In this document: one piece after another, positions 35,375-43,900 of the stretch | Layout of the letters: the number at the start of each line of letters is the position of its first letter | Position numbering within the stretch: the stretch's first letter is position 1 | NCBI GenBank assembly: GCA_963781345.1 | Contig: CAWAFQ010000013.1 | Coordinates: 310,001-374,000 of the forward strand | Length of the DNA: 64,000 nucleotides | DNA from: JBBRHQ01 sp963781345 | Lineage (GTDB): Bacteria > Actinomycetota > Thermoleophilia > Solirubrobacterales > 70-9 | Direction of reading: 5' to 3' | Program-made: the position numbers and the translations under genes | The notes under the pieces: model-generated | Told to the model about the DNA's origin: nothing | The model's input: only the letters and a program-made list of their open reading frames with translations | Database searches by the model: none

Positions 35375-36699
35375 CGGCCGATCTGGTAGGCCTCGCCCGA
35401 GGACGGCCGCGCAGCCTCGCGGCGGGCGCGGTCCGAGATCAGCAGCAGCAGCGCGAGCAGGACGAAGTTGGCGACGATCGAGCTGCCGCCATAGCTGACG
35501 AAGGGCAGGGTGACGCCGGTCAGCGGGATCACCCTGGTGACGCCGCCGATGATCACGAACGCCTGGATCGCGAAGACGGCGGTCAGCCCCGCGGCCAGAA
35601 GCTTCGAGAAGCCGTCATCGGCCATCAGTGCGATCTTGAAGCCGCGGGCGGTGACCAGCAGGTAGATGAGAATCACCCCACAGGCGCCGAAGAGACCGAT
35701 CTCGTTGACGATCAACGAGTAAATCGTGTCGGTCTGCGCTGCGGGCAGGAGCGCGTCGTTGGTACCGGGAATGGTTATCAGCGCCTGCCCGAACCCCTTG
35801 CCGAAGAGCCCGCCGTCGGCCTGCGCGAAGATCGACTGAAGAATCTGGTAGCCGGACCCGGTCGGCTCCTGGTAGGGGTCGAGCCAGATCTCGACCCGGT
35901 CGTGGACGTGGGGCACCGTCGAAGCGATGAACCAGGCGCCAGCGAGGAACAGCGCCATCCCGATGACGACGAAGGAGAAGCGCCCGGTGGCGACATACAG
36001 AAGCGCCAGGAAGGCGGCGAAGAACATCAGCGAGCTGCCGAGGTCGCGGATGAAGATCAGCATGAACATCGACGCCCCCCAGACGACGAGCAGAGGCCCG
36101 AGGTGCTTGAGCGGCGGCAGCGTAATCCCCAGCACCCGGCGAGCGCCGACGATCAGCACCTCGCGGTGCTCGCGCAGGTAGCTGGCGAGGAAGATGACGA
36201 TGCAGATCTTCGAGAACTCCGCCGGCTGGAACGCGAGCGGGCCGATCTTGACCCCGAGATAGGCGCCGTTGACCTGCTGGCCGATGCCCGGCAGCCGCGG
36301 GGCGAGCAACAGCACCAGTCCGGCGCCGGCAATCGTGTAGCGGTAGCGCTCGAGCACCTCGTAATCGCGCAGGAAGTGGATCGTGACCGCGAATAGGACG
36401 AGGCCGAGGACGAACCAGTTCGCCTGGTCGCGGGCCAGGGTCTCGTCGATCCGGTAGATCATCACCAACCCGACCGCGGTCAGCAGCGCGACGAGCGGGA
36501 AGAGGTAGGGGTCGGCGTCGGGGAGCCGCATCCGCAGGTAGATGTGGGTGGCGAGGCAGAGGGCGAGGAAATAGGCGCCGTAGATGAGGCTGAGGTTTCC
36601 GAGCTGGGCGTTCTCCTGGGCAAATACGGCGGTGAACCCTGCGGTCAGCAGCAGCGCCACCGGCACCAGCGCGAACAGCTCGCGGTTGCGGGCGCTCAC
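35371..36699 (-). CDS. rodA: RodA/FtsW SEDS peptidoglycan polymerase
   Basis: 442 residues with ten or more membrane helices. Family marks: VGLVMIYRIDETLARDQANWF, GIGQQVNGAYLGVKIGPLAFQPAEFSKI (essential loop), the catalytic-site loop with LDPYQEPTGSGYQILQSIFAQADGG, and the C-terminal TLPFVSYGGSSIVANFVLLALLL with the invariant Pro-Phe-x-Ser-Tyr-Gly-Gly. A glycan-chain polymerase acting with PbpA. Overlaps the phosphatase upstream and pbpA downstream by 4 bases each. Confidence 0.96.
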   Translation of the reverse strand: MSARNRELFALVPVALLLTAGFTAVFAQENAQLGNLSLIYGAYFLALCLATHIYLRMRLPDADPYLFPLVALLTAVGLVMIYRIDETLARDQANWFVLGLVLFAVTIHFLRDYEVLERYRYTIAGAGLVLLLAPRLPGIGQQVNGAYLGVKIGPLAFQPAEFSKICIVIFLASYLREHREVLIVGARRVLGITLPPLKHLGPLLVVWGASMFMLIFIRDLGSSLMFFAAFLALLYVATGRFSFVVIGMALFLAGAWFIASTVPHVHDRVEIWLDPYQEPTGSGYQILQSIFAQADGGLFGKGFGQALITIPGTNDALLPAAQTDTIYSLIVNEIGLFGACGVILIYLLVTARGFKIALMADDGFSKLLAAGLTAVFAIQAFVIIGGVTRVIPLTGVTLPFVSYGGSSIVANFVLLALLLLISDRARREAARPSSGEAYQIGR

Positions 36700-38042
36700 T
36701 TTCCCGCCCCGGTGGCCCCGGTGGCCGCCGTCGCCCCCTTGGCCGCCGCCGCCCCCCTCCCGGCTGTCGCGCCTGTCGCGCCTGTCGCGCCAGAGCCGGC
36801 GCCCGCTCCCGCCCCGGCACCCTGCTGGCCTCCGGCTTTCGATTCCTTCTGCTTCTTGACCGTGGCCGGCCCGGTCGCACCCACGCCCGCCCGCCGCTCG
36901 ATGTCGGCTATCAGCGAGATCGCGTCCGAGCGCGAGCGCAGGTCGTGGCCGGTGACCGCGCTCTGGCGGCGCGGCGGTAGCGAGGAGGTCTGTATCGGGC
37001 TCGCGTAGCGCTGGTCGTAGAGGCGGATTCCGAAGGGGAGGTCATAGGGCAGGCCCCGGTAGAGCGCCACGCGGCCGCCCTCGTCGGTGCCCAGGAACCA
37101 GACCTGGCGGTTCCCGTAGGCGGCCGCGGCGCCGAGCGCGGCGATGACGACGAGCGCGGTGATGACCTTGGCGGCCCGCCGCAATCCGGTGCGGCGGCGC
37201 CGGGGCGGCTCCGCCCTTCGCCGCTCCGCGGCGGCGCGGCGGCGCACCTCCTCGGCGGTGAAACCCTCCTCCTGCGCGCTGGGACCCACCAGGGTCGGGC
37301 TCTCGACGGGGGCGGCGGGCGCCGCGGAGTCATCGAGGCGGAAGGCGATCGCGGTGATGTTGTCGCGGCCCCCGGCACGGTTGGCCTCGTCGACCAGCCC
37401 CCGCACCGCCGCCTCGAGCGAGGTCGAGCTGACCAGGAGCCTCTCGATCTCCCGCTCCCCGATCATCGTCGTGAGGCCGTCCGAGCAGAGCAGGAACACG
37501 TCGCCCGGCAGCGCCGCGACGGTCTGCAGATCAACCTCGACCTCCGCCTCGGGCCCCAGGGCACGGGTGATGATCGAGCGCTGCGGATGGTCCTCGGCCT
37601 GCTCGTCGGTGATCTGGCCCTTGCGGCGCATCTCCTCGACCAGCGAGTGGTCGCGGGTCAGCCGCTCGAGCGTGCTGCCGCGAAGGCGGTAGGCACGGCT
37701 GTCTCCGACGTGACCGATCGCCACTTCCTCGGTCTCGGCGTTGACCATCGCCGCGGTGATCGTCGTGCCCATGCCGGCCCGGGTGGGATCGTTGCCGGCA
37801 AGCTCGTGGATCTCGCGGTTCGCGGACTCGATCGTCTCCCGCAGGATCGTCTCCGGCGGGCCGTCCGGGAGGCCGCGCTCGAAGGCGTCGGCGGCGGCCC
37901 TCGACGCGACCTCTCCCGCCTGAGCGCCGCCCATGCCGTCGGCGACGACGAATACCGGTGCACGAGCGAACAGGGAGTCCTCGTTGGCGTTTCGCTGGCG
38001 CCCGGTATCGGTTCGGAAAGCCTGTTCGGTGACCCTCAGCAT
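36696..38042 (-). CDS. pstP: PP2C-family Ser/Thr phosphatase (PstP) with collagen-like tail
   Basis: 448 residues. Catalytic PPM domain (about 1-245) with metal-binding aspartates: RQRNANEDSLFA, VVADGMGGAQAGEVAS, LLCSDGLTTMIGEREIERLL and RDNITAIAF. A basic juxtamembrane segment, one helix (about 288-305, KVITALVVIAALGAAAAYG) and an outside part of about 145 residues ending in a glycine-every-third-residue tail (GATGATGATAG). It reverses phosphorylation by the cluster kinases. Longer than mycobacterial PstP because of the tail. Its ATG at 38042 lies 4 bases after the fhaB stop, continuing the operon. Confidence 0.95.
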   Translation of the reverse strand: MLRVTEQAFRTDTGRQRNANEDSLFARAPVFVVADGMGGAQAGEVASRAAADAFERGLPDGPPETILRETIESANREIHELAGNDPTRAGMGTTITAAMVNAETEEVAIGHVGDSRAYRLRGSTLERLTRDHSLVEEMRRKGQITDEQAEDHPQRSIITRALGPEAEVEVDLQTVAALPGDVFLLCSDGLTTMIGEREIERLLVSSTSLEAAVRGLVDEANRAGGRDNITAIAFRLDDSAAPAAPVESPTLVGPSAQEEGFTAEEVRRRAAAERRRAEPPRRRRTGLRRAAKVITALVVIAALGAAAAYGNRQVWFLGTDEGGRVALYRGLPYDLPFGIRLYDQRYASPIQTSSLPPRRQSAVTGHDLRSRSDAISLIADIERRAGVGATGPATVKKQKESKAGGQQGAGAGAGAGSGATGATGATAGRGAAAAKGATAATGATGAGK

Positions 38043-38046
38043 GCGC

Positions 38047-38514
38047 TCACTCCAACTCGAATCGGAACTCGGTATCGCCGATGCGGATCATGTCCCCCGG
38101 CACCAGCTCCGCCTCCCCGCTGAGCGAGGCGTCGTTCAAGAGGGTTCCGTTGGTGGAGTTCATGTCCTCGACGTAGAAGCGGCCTCCACGCGTGTAGATC
38201 CTGGCGTGCAGACCGGAGGCGTAGCGGTCTTCGATCCGGACGTCGGCGTCGGAGGAGCGCCCGATCGAGAGCCCGCCGAATAGATCGAAGCGCTCCCCGT
38301 CCCTGAGGCCACCACCCCGCTCGGCCACGAGCCAGGCGTCGCCGTCGCCTGGCTCATCCGCCGGCGCGACGTTGTGGTAGCCGGTCGCGTCGGGCGCCGG
38401 TGCCACCGTCCGCCGCAGGTCCTTGCGCGCGCTTCGCGCGATCCAGAGCAGGAACAGGTAGAGGACGGCGAGGAAGCCGAACTTCAGCGCTACTGAGATC
38501 GGCTCGTAGTCCAC
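38047..38514 (-). CDS. fhaB: FHA-domain membrane protein (FhaB/FipA)
   Basis: 155 residues: an N-terminal helix (about 10-28, FGFLAVLYLFLLWIARSARK) then a cytoplasmic FHA domain (about 70-155) with GLSIGRSSDADVRI, ASGLHARIY and VEDMNSTNGTLLND, holding the Arg, Ser-x-x-His and Asn residues that bind phosphothreonine. In mycobacteria FhaB links kinase signalling to division and polar growth. 5-base gap from fhaA. Confidence 0.95.
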   Translation of the reverse strand: MDYEPISVALKFGFLAVLYLFLLWIARSARKDLRRTVAPAPDATGYHNVAPADEPGDGDAWLVAERGGGLRDGERFDLFGGLSIGRSSDADVRIEDRYASGLHARIYTRGGRFYVEDMNSTNGTLLNDASLSGEAELVPGDMIRIGDTEFRFELE

Positions 38515-38518
38515 CGAC

Positions 38519-39292
38519 TCATTGCTCTAGGTCGAAGAGGAAGGTCGTGGTCCCGATCGTGACCTCGTCCCCGGGTCGCAACCGCGAGGAGGAGACGCGA
38601 CGGCCGTTGACCTTGATCCCGTTCGTGGACCCGAGGTCGACGATCTGCCAATCGCCGGTGTCCGCCCTGCGCAGCTCCGCGTGGCGCCTGGATACGTTGG
38701 GGTCGCGCAGAACGCAATCGGTGTCCTTGGAGCGGCCGATCGTCGCCTTCGGCCCATCGAGCACGTAGCGCCGATCGTCGAGAGCGACGATCGCCCGGGT
38801 GGTGACGAGGCCGGCCGCGGGGTCGCGGCGCTTGGGCGGCCCCTCCTCACGCTCCTTCACCGCCGAGTAGACCATCGTGTGACCCTCCTCGCCCTGCTTC
38901 GGGCTCTCGCCCTCCCGCGCCGGGGGCTTGACGAGCCGGGTCTGGATCCCGAACTCGCCGAGGCGGAGGCGCTCATCGGTCTTGAACTCGACGGCGGGGC
39001 GGGTGAGAAGATCGTAATTGCGGCGCCTCGCGTGCTCGAGCAGGTAGCCGGAGAGCTCCTGTTCGAGCGAGCGCTCGTAGCCCTCGAGCTTGCCGCGGTC
39101 CTGGCGCGAGAGGTGGACGGTGTACTCGTTGGGAACGTAGACGCGCGAGACCGAGGCGGTCTTGTGGGCGTCCATCTCCTTGGCCAGCTTGCGCGCGAGC
39201 TCCACCGGCTGGACCTCGGAGCTGAAGGCACGGCTGAACACGCCCTCGACGAGGCCTTCGATCCGAGCTTCGAGATTGCGTAGAACGCTGAT
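38519..39292 (-). CDS. fhaA: FhaA: DUF3662 and FHA domain protein, apparently with an AUC start
   Basis: About 257 residues. The N-terminal DUF3662 domain (VQPVELARKLAKEMDAHKT, NEYTVHLSRQDRGKLEGYE) is followed by a linker and a C-terminal FHA domain (ATIGRSKDTDCVL, SRRHAEL, STNGIKVNGRRVSS). FhaA binds phosphorylated MurJ and other wall proteins. The conserved family start (Met)-SVLRNLEARIEGLVEG is present but its first codon is ATC at 39290-39292, preceded at 7 bases by AAGGAG. Either AUC is the initiator or this is a base error for ATG. The next in-frame start, GTG 39241, would delete conserved residues and has no such SD. Confidence 0.9.
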   Translation of the reverse strand: MSVLRNLEARIEGLVEGVFSRAFSSEVQPVELARKLAKEMDAHKTASVSRVYVPNEYTVHLSRQDRGKLEGYERSLEQELSGYLLEHARRRNYDLLTRPAVEFKTDERLRLGEFGIQTRLVKPPAREGESPKQGEEGHTMVYSAVKEREEGPPKRRDPAAGLVTTRAIVALDDRRYVLDGPKATIGRSKDTDCVLRDPNVSRRHAELRRADTGDWQIVDLGSTNGIKVNGRRVSSSRLRPGDEVTIGTTTFLFDLEQ

Positions 39293-39350
39293 GGCGGGGC
39301 TCCTTGGCGCGTCGGCAGGCCCTCCATGGACCCGTCAATCGGCTGAAATC

Positions 39351-40931
39351 CTACGGAAGTGTGGCCTGCCGGCCCGCCGCGCTCGGCATCGCGACTGGCC
39401 GCGCGGCCCCCCGGGCTGGGCGGGAATGCGAGCCGGTCACCGGATGGCGGGCGAGCCAGGCGCGGACGGGGGCGAGGATAACGCCGGCGATCAGCGCAGC
39501 CGCGCACCAGATCGCCATCCGGCCTAGGAACGCCGGAGAGACGATCAGCGGCCATAGGACCTCTGTCAGCGCGCTCGAGGCCGACTCCTGCCACCCCCTC
39601 GGAGCCGCCACCGCCCCGCCGAAGAGAAGGTCACGGCGGAGGACGACCTCGGCGACGCTGAGCCAGACGAACCCGGTCGCGGCGAGGACGGCGCGATCCC
39701 GCCAGCGACCCGCAAGCCCGGCGAGGACCGGGAAGACGGGGCCCAGGCCAACCGCGCCGAGCGCCGGTGCGGCGGCGGGAAGCATCAGGCTCCGTCCGGA
39801 CCCGCCGATCAGCAGCCCGGGGGGCAGCGTGATCAGCGCCACCAGCAGCGCCGAGCCGGGACGGCCGGCGGCCAGGGCGAGCCACAGCGACAGACCGAGG
39901 GCGGCGCAGAGGAATCCGAGGCGGGGGCGCAGCAGCCAGGCGATCGCGATCAGCGGAACGATGAGGTAGGCCCAGGCGGGACCGGCCGGGCCCACCGAGA
40001 TCATCGCCGCTGCGCTCAGCCCGGCGGCCGCGGCGGCCGAGGTGACGTCGACCGGATCGCTGCCCACGATCCCCCTCGCGACTCCGCCGAGGACGGGAGC
40101 CGAGCGCGGGGACGGGAGCCGATGCTCGGCGTCGAGATCGTCGAGCGATGACTCGATCGCCTCGCCCAGTTCCTCCAGAGTTGGGCGCACCCCGGGGGCG
40201 GGATCAAGGGCGGCGTCCACCGCGTCGAGGACCGGCTGCGGAAGGTCGGGGCGCAGACGCCCGAGGGATGTGGCGGGGGTGCCGATCGAGCGCGCCGTCG
40301 CCGCCGGCGTCGCCCGGTGGTGCGGGTTGTGCCCGCTCCAGCACTCGTACAGGGTCAGCGCCAGCGCATAGATGTCAGCCTCGGGGCCCGCGGGGTCTCC
40401 CTCCGCCTGCTCGGGCGCCATATAGGCGAGCGTCCCGACCACCGTCCCGGTCGCAGTCAGGCCCTCCCCGTCGAGGACGCGCGCGATTCCGAAATCCATC
40501 AGCTTCGCCGGGTGATCGCCGATCGGGACGAGGATGTTCTGGGGCTTGATGTCGCGGTGAATTACGCCACGTGAGTGGGCGTGATCGAGTGCCTCGCAGA
40601 GATCGGCGCCGACCTCTGCGACCTCTCGATCGCAGAGGTCTCCGTCGACGAAGAGCTCGCGCAGGGTCGAGCCGGCGATCAGCTCGCTGACCAGATAGGC
40701 GCGTCCGTCCTCCTCGCCGAGCTCATAGAGGGTGACTATTCCGCGGTGGTTGAGCCGCGCGGCGGCCTGCGCCTCTCGCAGCACCCGCCGTCCGGCGTCG
40801 CCATCGGCGTCGATCACCTTGACCGCGACATCGCGCTCGAGCCGGTCGTCCCAGGCCCGGTAGACGACGCCGAACCCGCCGCTGCCTATGCGCTCCTCGA
40901 GGCGGAAGCGGTTGAGTACGAGTGAGCCCAT
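39351..40931 (-). CDS. Ser/Thr protein kinase with polytopic membrane C-terminus
   Basis: About 526 residues. Kinase domain (about 8-275): IGSGGFGVVYRAWDD, VAVKVIDAD, VIHRDIKPQNILVP, LMDFGIARVL, TVVGTLAYMAPEQAEGD. Instead of one helix and a sensor domain, the C-terminal 240 residues contain eight or so hydrophobic segments (for example AWAYLIVPLIAIAWLL, FLCAALGLSLWLALAAG, WCAAALIAGVILAPV). Start ATG 40931 (MGSLVLNRFRLEERI). It sits 58 bases upstream of fhaA, where mycobacterial clusters have no kinase, and substitutes for the missing pknA. The membrane part may sense a lipid or membrane state; ligand unknown. Confidence 0.9.
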   Translation of the reverse strand: MGSLVLNRFRLEERIGSGGFGVVYRAWDDRLERDVAVKVIDADGDAGRRVLREAQAAARLNHRGIVTLYELGEEDGRAYLVSELIAGSTLRELFVDGDLCDREVAEVGADLCEALDHAHSRGVIHRDIKPQNILVPIGDHPAKLMDFGIARVLDGEGLTATGTVVGTLAYMAPEQAEGDPAGPEADIYALALTLYECWSGHNPHHRATPAATARSIGTPATSLGRLRPDLPQPVLDAVDAALDPAPGVRPTLEELGEAIESSLDDLDAEHRLPSPRSAPVLGGVARGIVGSDPVDVTSAAAAAGLSAAAMISVGPAGPAWAYLIVPLIAIAWLLRPRLGFLCAALGLSLWLALAAGRPGSALLVALITLPPGLLIGGSGRSLMLPAAAPALGAVGLGPVFPVLAGLAGRWRDRAVLAATGFVWLSVAEVVLRRDLLFGGAVAAPRGWQESASSALTEVLWPLIVSPAFLGRMAIWCAAALIAGVILAPVRAWLARHPVTGSHSRPARGAARPVAMPSAAGRQATLP

Positions 40932-41071
40932 CACGACTTCTTTCGCTTCGACGCCTGCGCCCTGACGCCTGCCCCGGCGCAAGAAAGACACCGTTTGCTG
41001 GGGGTCTTGACGCAGGAAATGCCTCAGCCTTCATACTTGCCGCCGACCGGATCGCAATCGGAGACTCTCTC

Positions 41072-42154
41072 TTGGACTCCTTCGACGAGGAACCACCAGC
41101 CACACCACCGACAAGCGAGCAGGCGCAGCCCAGGCGGGCGCGCCGCGAGCGCAAGCCCCGCAAGCCCCAGCGCCAGCAGCTCCTGGCCAGGCGAGGGATC
41201 GCGCTCGGCGGCGCACTGATTCTGGTGATCCTCCTGGTGCTCGGCATCCGCGGCTGCCTCGACGCGCGCCACGAGCGTGCGCTCAAGGACTACGCCCGCG
41301 ACGTCAGCCAGATCGTCGACGAGACCCAGCAGACCAGCAAGCGGTTCTTCGACAGGCTCGAGGATCCCGGAACCCTCTCGGTGACCGAGTTCGTGACCGA
41401 GACCAACGCCGACCGCAGCGCGATGGACGGCTATCTGACCCGGGTCGAGAGCCTCAGCGCCCCTGGGGACATGGGCAAGGCCCAGAACGGGCTCGAGCTG
41501 GTCTATGAGCTTCGCGCCAGCGCCTTTGGCCAGATCGCCGACAAGATGAGCACCGCCCTCGGGGACGCCGGGCGCGAGAAGGCGGTCGCGAGCATCGCGA
41601 TCCAGATGAAGACGCTGCTGGCCAGCGACGTCCTCTACGCGCAGGTGGTTGCCCCTGAGATCAACGGCGTGCTCGCCGGCCAGGGGATCGAGGGATCGGA
41701 TGTCCCCGACAGCCTCTTCATCCCCGACGGCGACATCAAGTGGCTCGATTCGAGCACGATCGACAGCTCGCTCGGTCAGGTCACCGGCGCCACCGCGGCG
41801 GCCACTCCGGGACCCCACGGCACGGGCCTGGTCGGGGTCAGCATCAACGGGACCACGCTCGACCCGACCGCACCGGCGACGATCACCACCACCGGCCCGC
41901 CCGCAGTCGATGTCCAGGTCCAGAACCAGGGTGGCTCGACCGAGAGCGGGATCACCGTCGGAGTCTCTGTCGACGGCGGCGCTGCCACCACCGGGGAGAT
42001 CAGCACGATCGCCCCGGGGGAGACGCAGACGGTGACGATCCAGTTGCCGTCGGCCCCAAAGGGCTCGGTGACGCTCGACGTCGAAGTCGATGCGGTCCCG
42101 GGCGAGCAGGTCACCGACAACAACAAGGCTTCCTACACCGTCGACTTCGGCTGA
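41072..42154 (+). CDS. membrane protein with CARDB-like C-terminal domain
   Basis: 360 residues from a TTG at 41072 with SD GGAG about 8 bases upstream. Basic cytoplasmic segment (about 10-38), one helix (about 40-60, GIALGGALILVILLVLGI), a helical outside domain (about 65-230, RALKDYARDVSQIVDETQQ and VEPEI-like VVAPEINGVLAGQGIEG), then a beta-sandwich resembling CARDB/Ig modules (about 275-360, VDVQVQNQGGSTESGITVGV, APGETQTVTIQLPS, TDNNKASYTVDF). Divergent from the kinase gene with a 140-base gap; transcribed toward pheA. Function unknown; an envelope role is likely. The frame is open further upstream, without homology. Confidence 0.7.
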   Translation: MDSFDEEPPATPPTSEQAQPRRARRERKPRKPQRQQLLARRGIALGGALILVILLVLGIRGCLDARHERALKDYARDVSQIVDETQQTSKRFFDRLEDPGTLSVTEFVTETNADRSAMDGYLTRVESLSAPGDMGKAQNGLELVYELRASAFGQIADKMSTALGDAGREKAVASIAIQMKTLLASDVLYAQVVAPEINGVLAGQGIEGSDVPDSLFIPDGDIKWLDSSTIDSSLGQVTGATAAATPGPHGTGLVGVSINGTTLDPTAPATITTTGPPAVDVQVQNQGGSTESGITVGVSVDGGAATTGEISTIAPGETQTVTIQLPSAPKGSVTLDVEVDAVPGEQVTDNNKASYTVDFG

Positions 42155-42174
42155 CCGCTGACCGGGGCGCTGTG

Positions 42175-43023
42175 ATGCGGATCGCATACCTCGGACCGGA
42201 GGGGACCTTCACCGAGGACGCATTGCGCTCCGCCCTCGGAGACGGGCGCGATTTCGAGGGGATCCGGACCGCGACGGTTCACGCCGCGATCCTCGCTGTC
42301 GAGCACGGCGAGGCCGACCGAGCCCTGGTCCCGTTCGAGAACTCGATCGAGGGCTCGGTGCGCGCGACTCTCGACACCCTCGCCTTCGACGCCAGCGAGG
42401 TGACGATCGTCGGCTCGTTCGACTACCGCGTCAGGGCGAGCCTGATTGCCCTCAGCAAGCGGCCGCTGGCCGAGTTCACCGCCGTCCTCTCCCACCCCCA
42501 GCCGCTCGCCCAGTGCGCGCGCTTCCTGCGTCAGGAACTGCCCGGCGCCGAGCTGCGCGCAGTCAGCAGCACGGCGGAGGCGGTCAGGCTCGTCAGCGAG
42601 TCGGATCAGCCCTGGGCCGCACTCGGGGTCGCCGCCTCGGCGCCGCTCTACGGCTGCGTGCTGCTGCGTGAAGAGGTTGCCGACGAGGCCGAGAACGTCA
42701 CCCGCTTCGTCTGGATCGCGCCCCGGGGAAGCGAGGCTTCCGGTGCCGGCGCCTGGAAGACGAGCCTGGTCTTCTCAGAGCTGGGCGAGGACCATCCCGG
42801 GGCCCTGGTCGAGGCACTGCTCGAGTTCTCCGGGCGCGGGATCAACCTCTCGCGGATCGAGTCACGACCGCTGCGCAGGGGGGGGATTGGGCGCTACATG
42901 TTCTTTGTCGATCTCGAGGGCGCGATTTCCGATGAGACGGTCGCGGCGGCCGTCGAGGCCCTGCGCGGCAAGGCGGACTCCGTGCGGGTGCTGGGTTCCT
43001 ATCCCGCGGAGACCACCCTCTAG
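42175..43023 (+). CDS. pheA: prephenate dehydratase
   Basis: 282 residues, a monofunctional prephenate dehydratase converting prephenate to phenylpyruvate for phenylalanine synthesis. Periplasmic-binding-like catalytic domain: RIAYLGPEGTFTEDAL, ALVPFENSIEGSVRATLDTL, LSHPQPLAQCARFL, SSTAEAVRLV. Catalytic Thr equivalent region VTRFVWIAP. The C-terminal ACT domain (about 195-280) has LVEALLEFSGRGINLSRIESRPLR, the Glu-Ser-Arg-Pro phenylalanine-binding motif for feedback inhibition. Starts at ATG 42175. Confidence 0.95.
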   Translation: MRIAYLGPEGTFTEDALRSALGDGRDFEGIRTATVHAAILAVEHGEADRALVPFENSIEGSVRATLDTLAFDASEVTIVGSFDYRVRASLIALSKRPLAEFTAVLSHPQPLAQCARFLRQELPGAELRAVSSTAEAVRLVSESDQPWAALGVAASAPLYGCVLLREEVADEAENVTRFVWIAPRGSEASGAGAWKTSLVFSELGEDHPGALVEALLEFSGRGINLSRIESRPLRRGGIGRYMFFVDLEGAISDETVAAAVEALRGKADSVRVLGSYPAETTL

Positions 43024-43036
43024 AATCGCGCCCAGA

Positions 43037-43639
43037 ATGGCTCAGGCTCGCGCCTCGACCGCAGGAGGGCAGGGCGCCGCATCGGGACCCTCGATCGTCG
43101 GCGCGACAGCGGGTGCCCGCCTCGGCTCAGGCGCCCGTGTGCTGGTGCTGAACGCGACCTACGAGCCGATCAACGTCTGCACCGTCCGCCGCGCCGCGGT
43201 GCTCGTGCTGAAGGAGAAGGCCGAGATCGTCGAGCGGGGCAAGCGGGCGCTGCACTCCGAGCGACTGACGATCGACGCGCCCGGTCGTGATCCGGCTCGT
43301 CACCTACGTCCGCGTCCCCCGCGACGCCCATCGCCGCAAGATCACCCGCAAGGCCGTGCTCGCGCGCGACGTCGTGGACGTGCCAGTACTGCGGCTCGCG
43401 CAAGCCCGGCCTCACCGTCGATCACGTGATCCCCCGCAGCCGCGGCGGGAAGTCCGTCTGGGAGAACATCGTCGCCTCCTGCGCCTCCTGCAACCGGCGC
43501 AAGGGCAACCGGCTGCCGCGCGAGATCCAGATGCACCCGGCGAACCGGCCGAAGGCACCGGGGCCGACCAGTCTTCATCCGCATCGCCAGCCCGCAGATT
43601 CCGCGGGCCTGGCGCCAGTACCTGCCGCAGGCTGCCTGA
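43037..43639 (+). CDS. HNH endonuclease family protein (three frameshifts)
   Basis: The actinobacterial house HNH protein: VLVLNATYEPINVCTVRRAAVLVL, then RLVTYVRVPRDAHRR, CQYCGS...LTVDHVIPRSRGGKSVWENIV and ASCASCNRRKGNRL, holding the two zinc-binding Cys pairs and the His-Val-Ile/Asn catalytic core, and VFIRIASPQIPRAW to a TGA at 43637-43639. Frame changes are required near 43287, 43380 and 43570. Members are present in most actinobacteria near gyr or other core genes; the nuclease role (repair or restriction) is not settled. All conserved residues survive, so the breaks are probably sequence errors. Confidence 0.8.
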
Positions 43640-43687
43640 GGCACACCAGGTCTGCGATCGAAGATACGGCTCCGGGGCCAGAATGGA

Positions 43688-43713
43688 AACGGCCGCCCGA
43701 AGGCGGCCGTTTC
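43688..43713 (-). terminator. UUCG-tetraloop intrinsic terminator of the gyrA unit
   Basis: Perfect 11-base arms AAACGGCCGCC / GGCGGCCGTTT with loop TTCG when read on the minus strand, an exceptionally stable UUCG hairpin followed by TTTCC. It lies between the convergent HNH and gyrA/short-ORF units and can serve both strands. Confidence 0.88.
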
Positions 43714-43822
43714 ACAGGTGCGAAGGGAAGCGAGTTGGGGATTTACGACCGGTAGGGACAAGCTCCGGTCCCGCCTCCTCGCCGGTGCCCGGGTGGGATT
43801 CGCCGGGCGGCCCGCGTGCCGC

Positions 43823-43867
43823 CTAGCGGCCCGTCACCTCCAGAGTCCCCACAAACATGTCACTCAA
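43823..43867 (-). CDS. 14-codon ORF downstream of gyrA
   Basis: TTG at 43867 opens LSDMFVGTLEVTGR and stops at TAG 43823-43825. It is too short to recognise by family, but it is preceded at the right distance by a Shine-Dalgarno sequence of extreme length and lies 33 bases after the gyrA stop, before the terminator hairpin. A regulatory leader-type peptide, a small protein or a ribosome-binding decoy are all possible. Confidence 0.4.
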   Translation of the reverse strand: MSDMFVGTLEVTGR

Positions 43868-43871
43868 TTTA

Positions 43872-43894
43872 GGACCACCTCCTTTCTCTGGTCC
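43872..43894 (-). promoter_or_regulatory. extended Shine-Dalgarno in a hairpin loop
   Basis: Minus-strand AGAAAGGAGGTGGTCC can pair with the entire 3' end of 16S rRNA (GGATCACCTCCTTTCT), with one G-U wobble. The flanks GGACCA (43889-43894) and TGGTCC (43872-43877) form a 6-bp stem that places AGAAAGGAGG in the loop. Confidence 0.6.
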
Positions 43895-43900
43895 GACGAT

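Noticed and set aside
33344..35389. 681-codon plus-strand ORF
   Set aside because: Antisense of pknB and pbpA; Asp/His/Arg/Val-rich composition typical of shadows in high-GC DNA.
43868..43894. Fragment of a 16S rRNA gene 3' end
   Set aside because: Only the terminal 16 bases match, with a wobble difference and no upstream rRNA helix; the context fits a Shine-Dalgarno.
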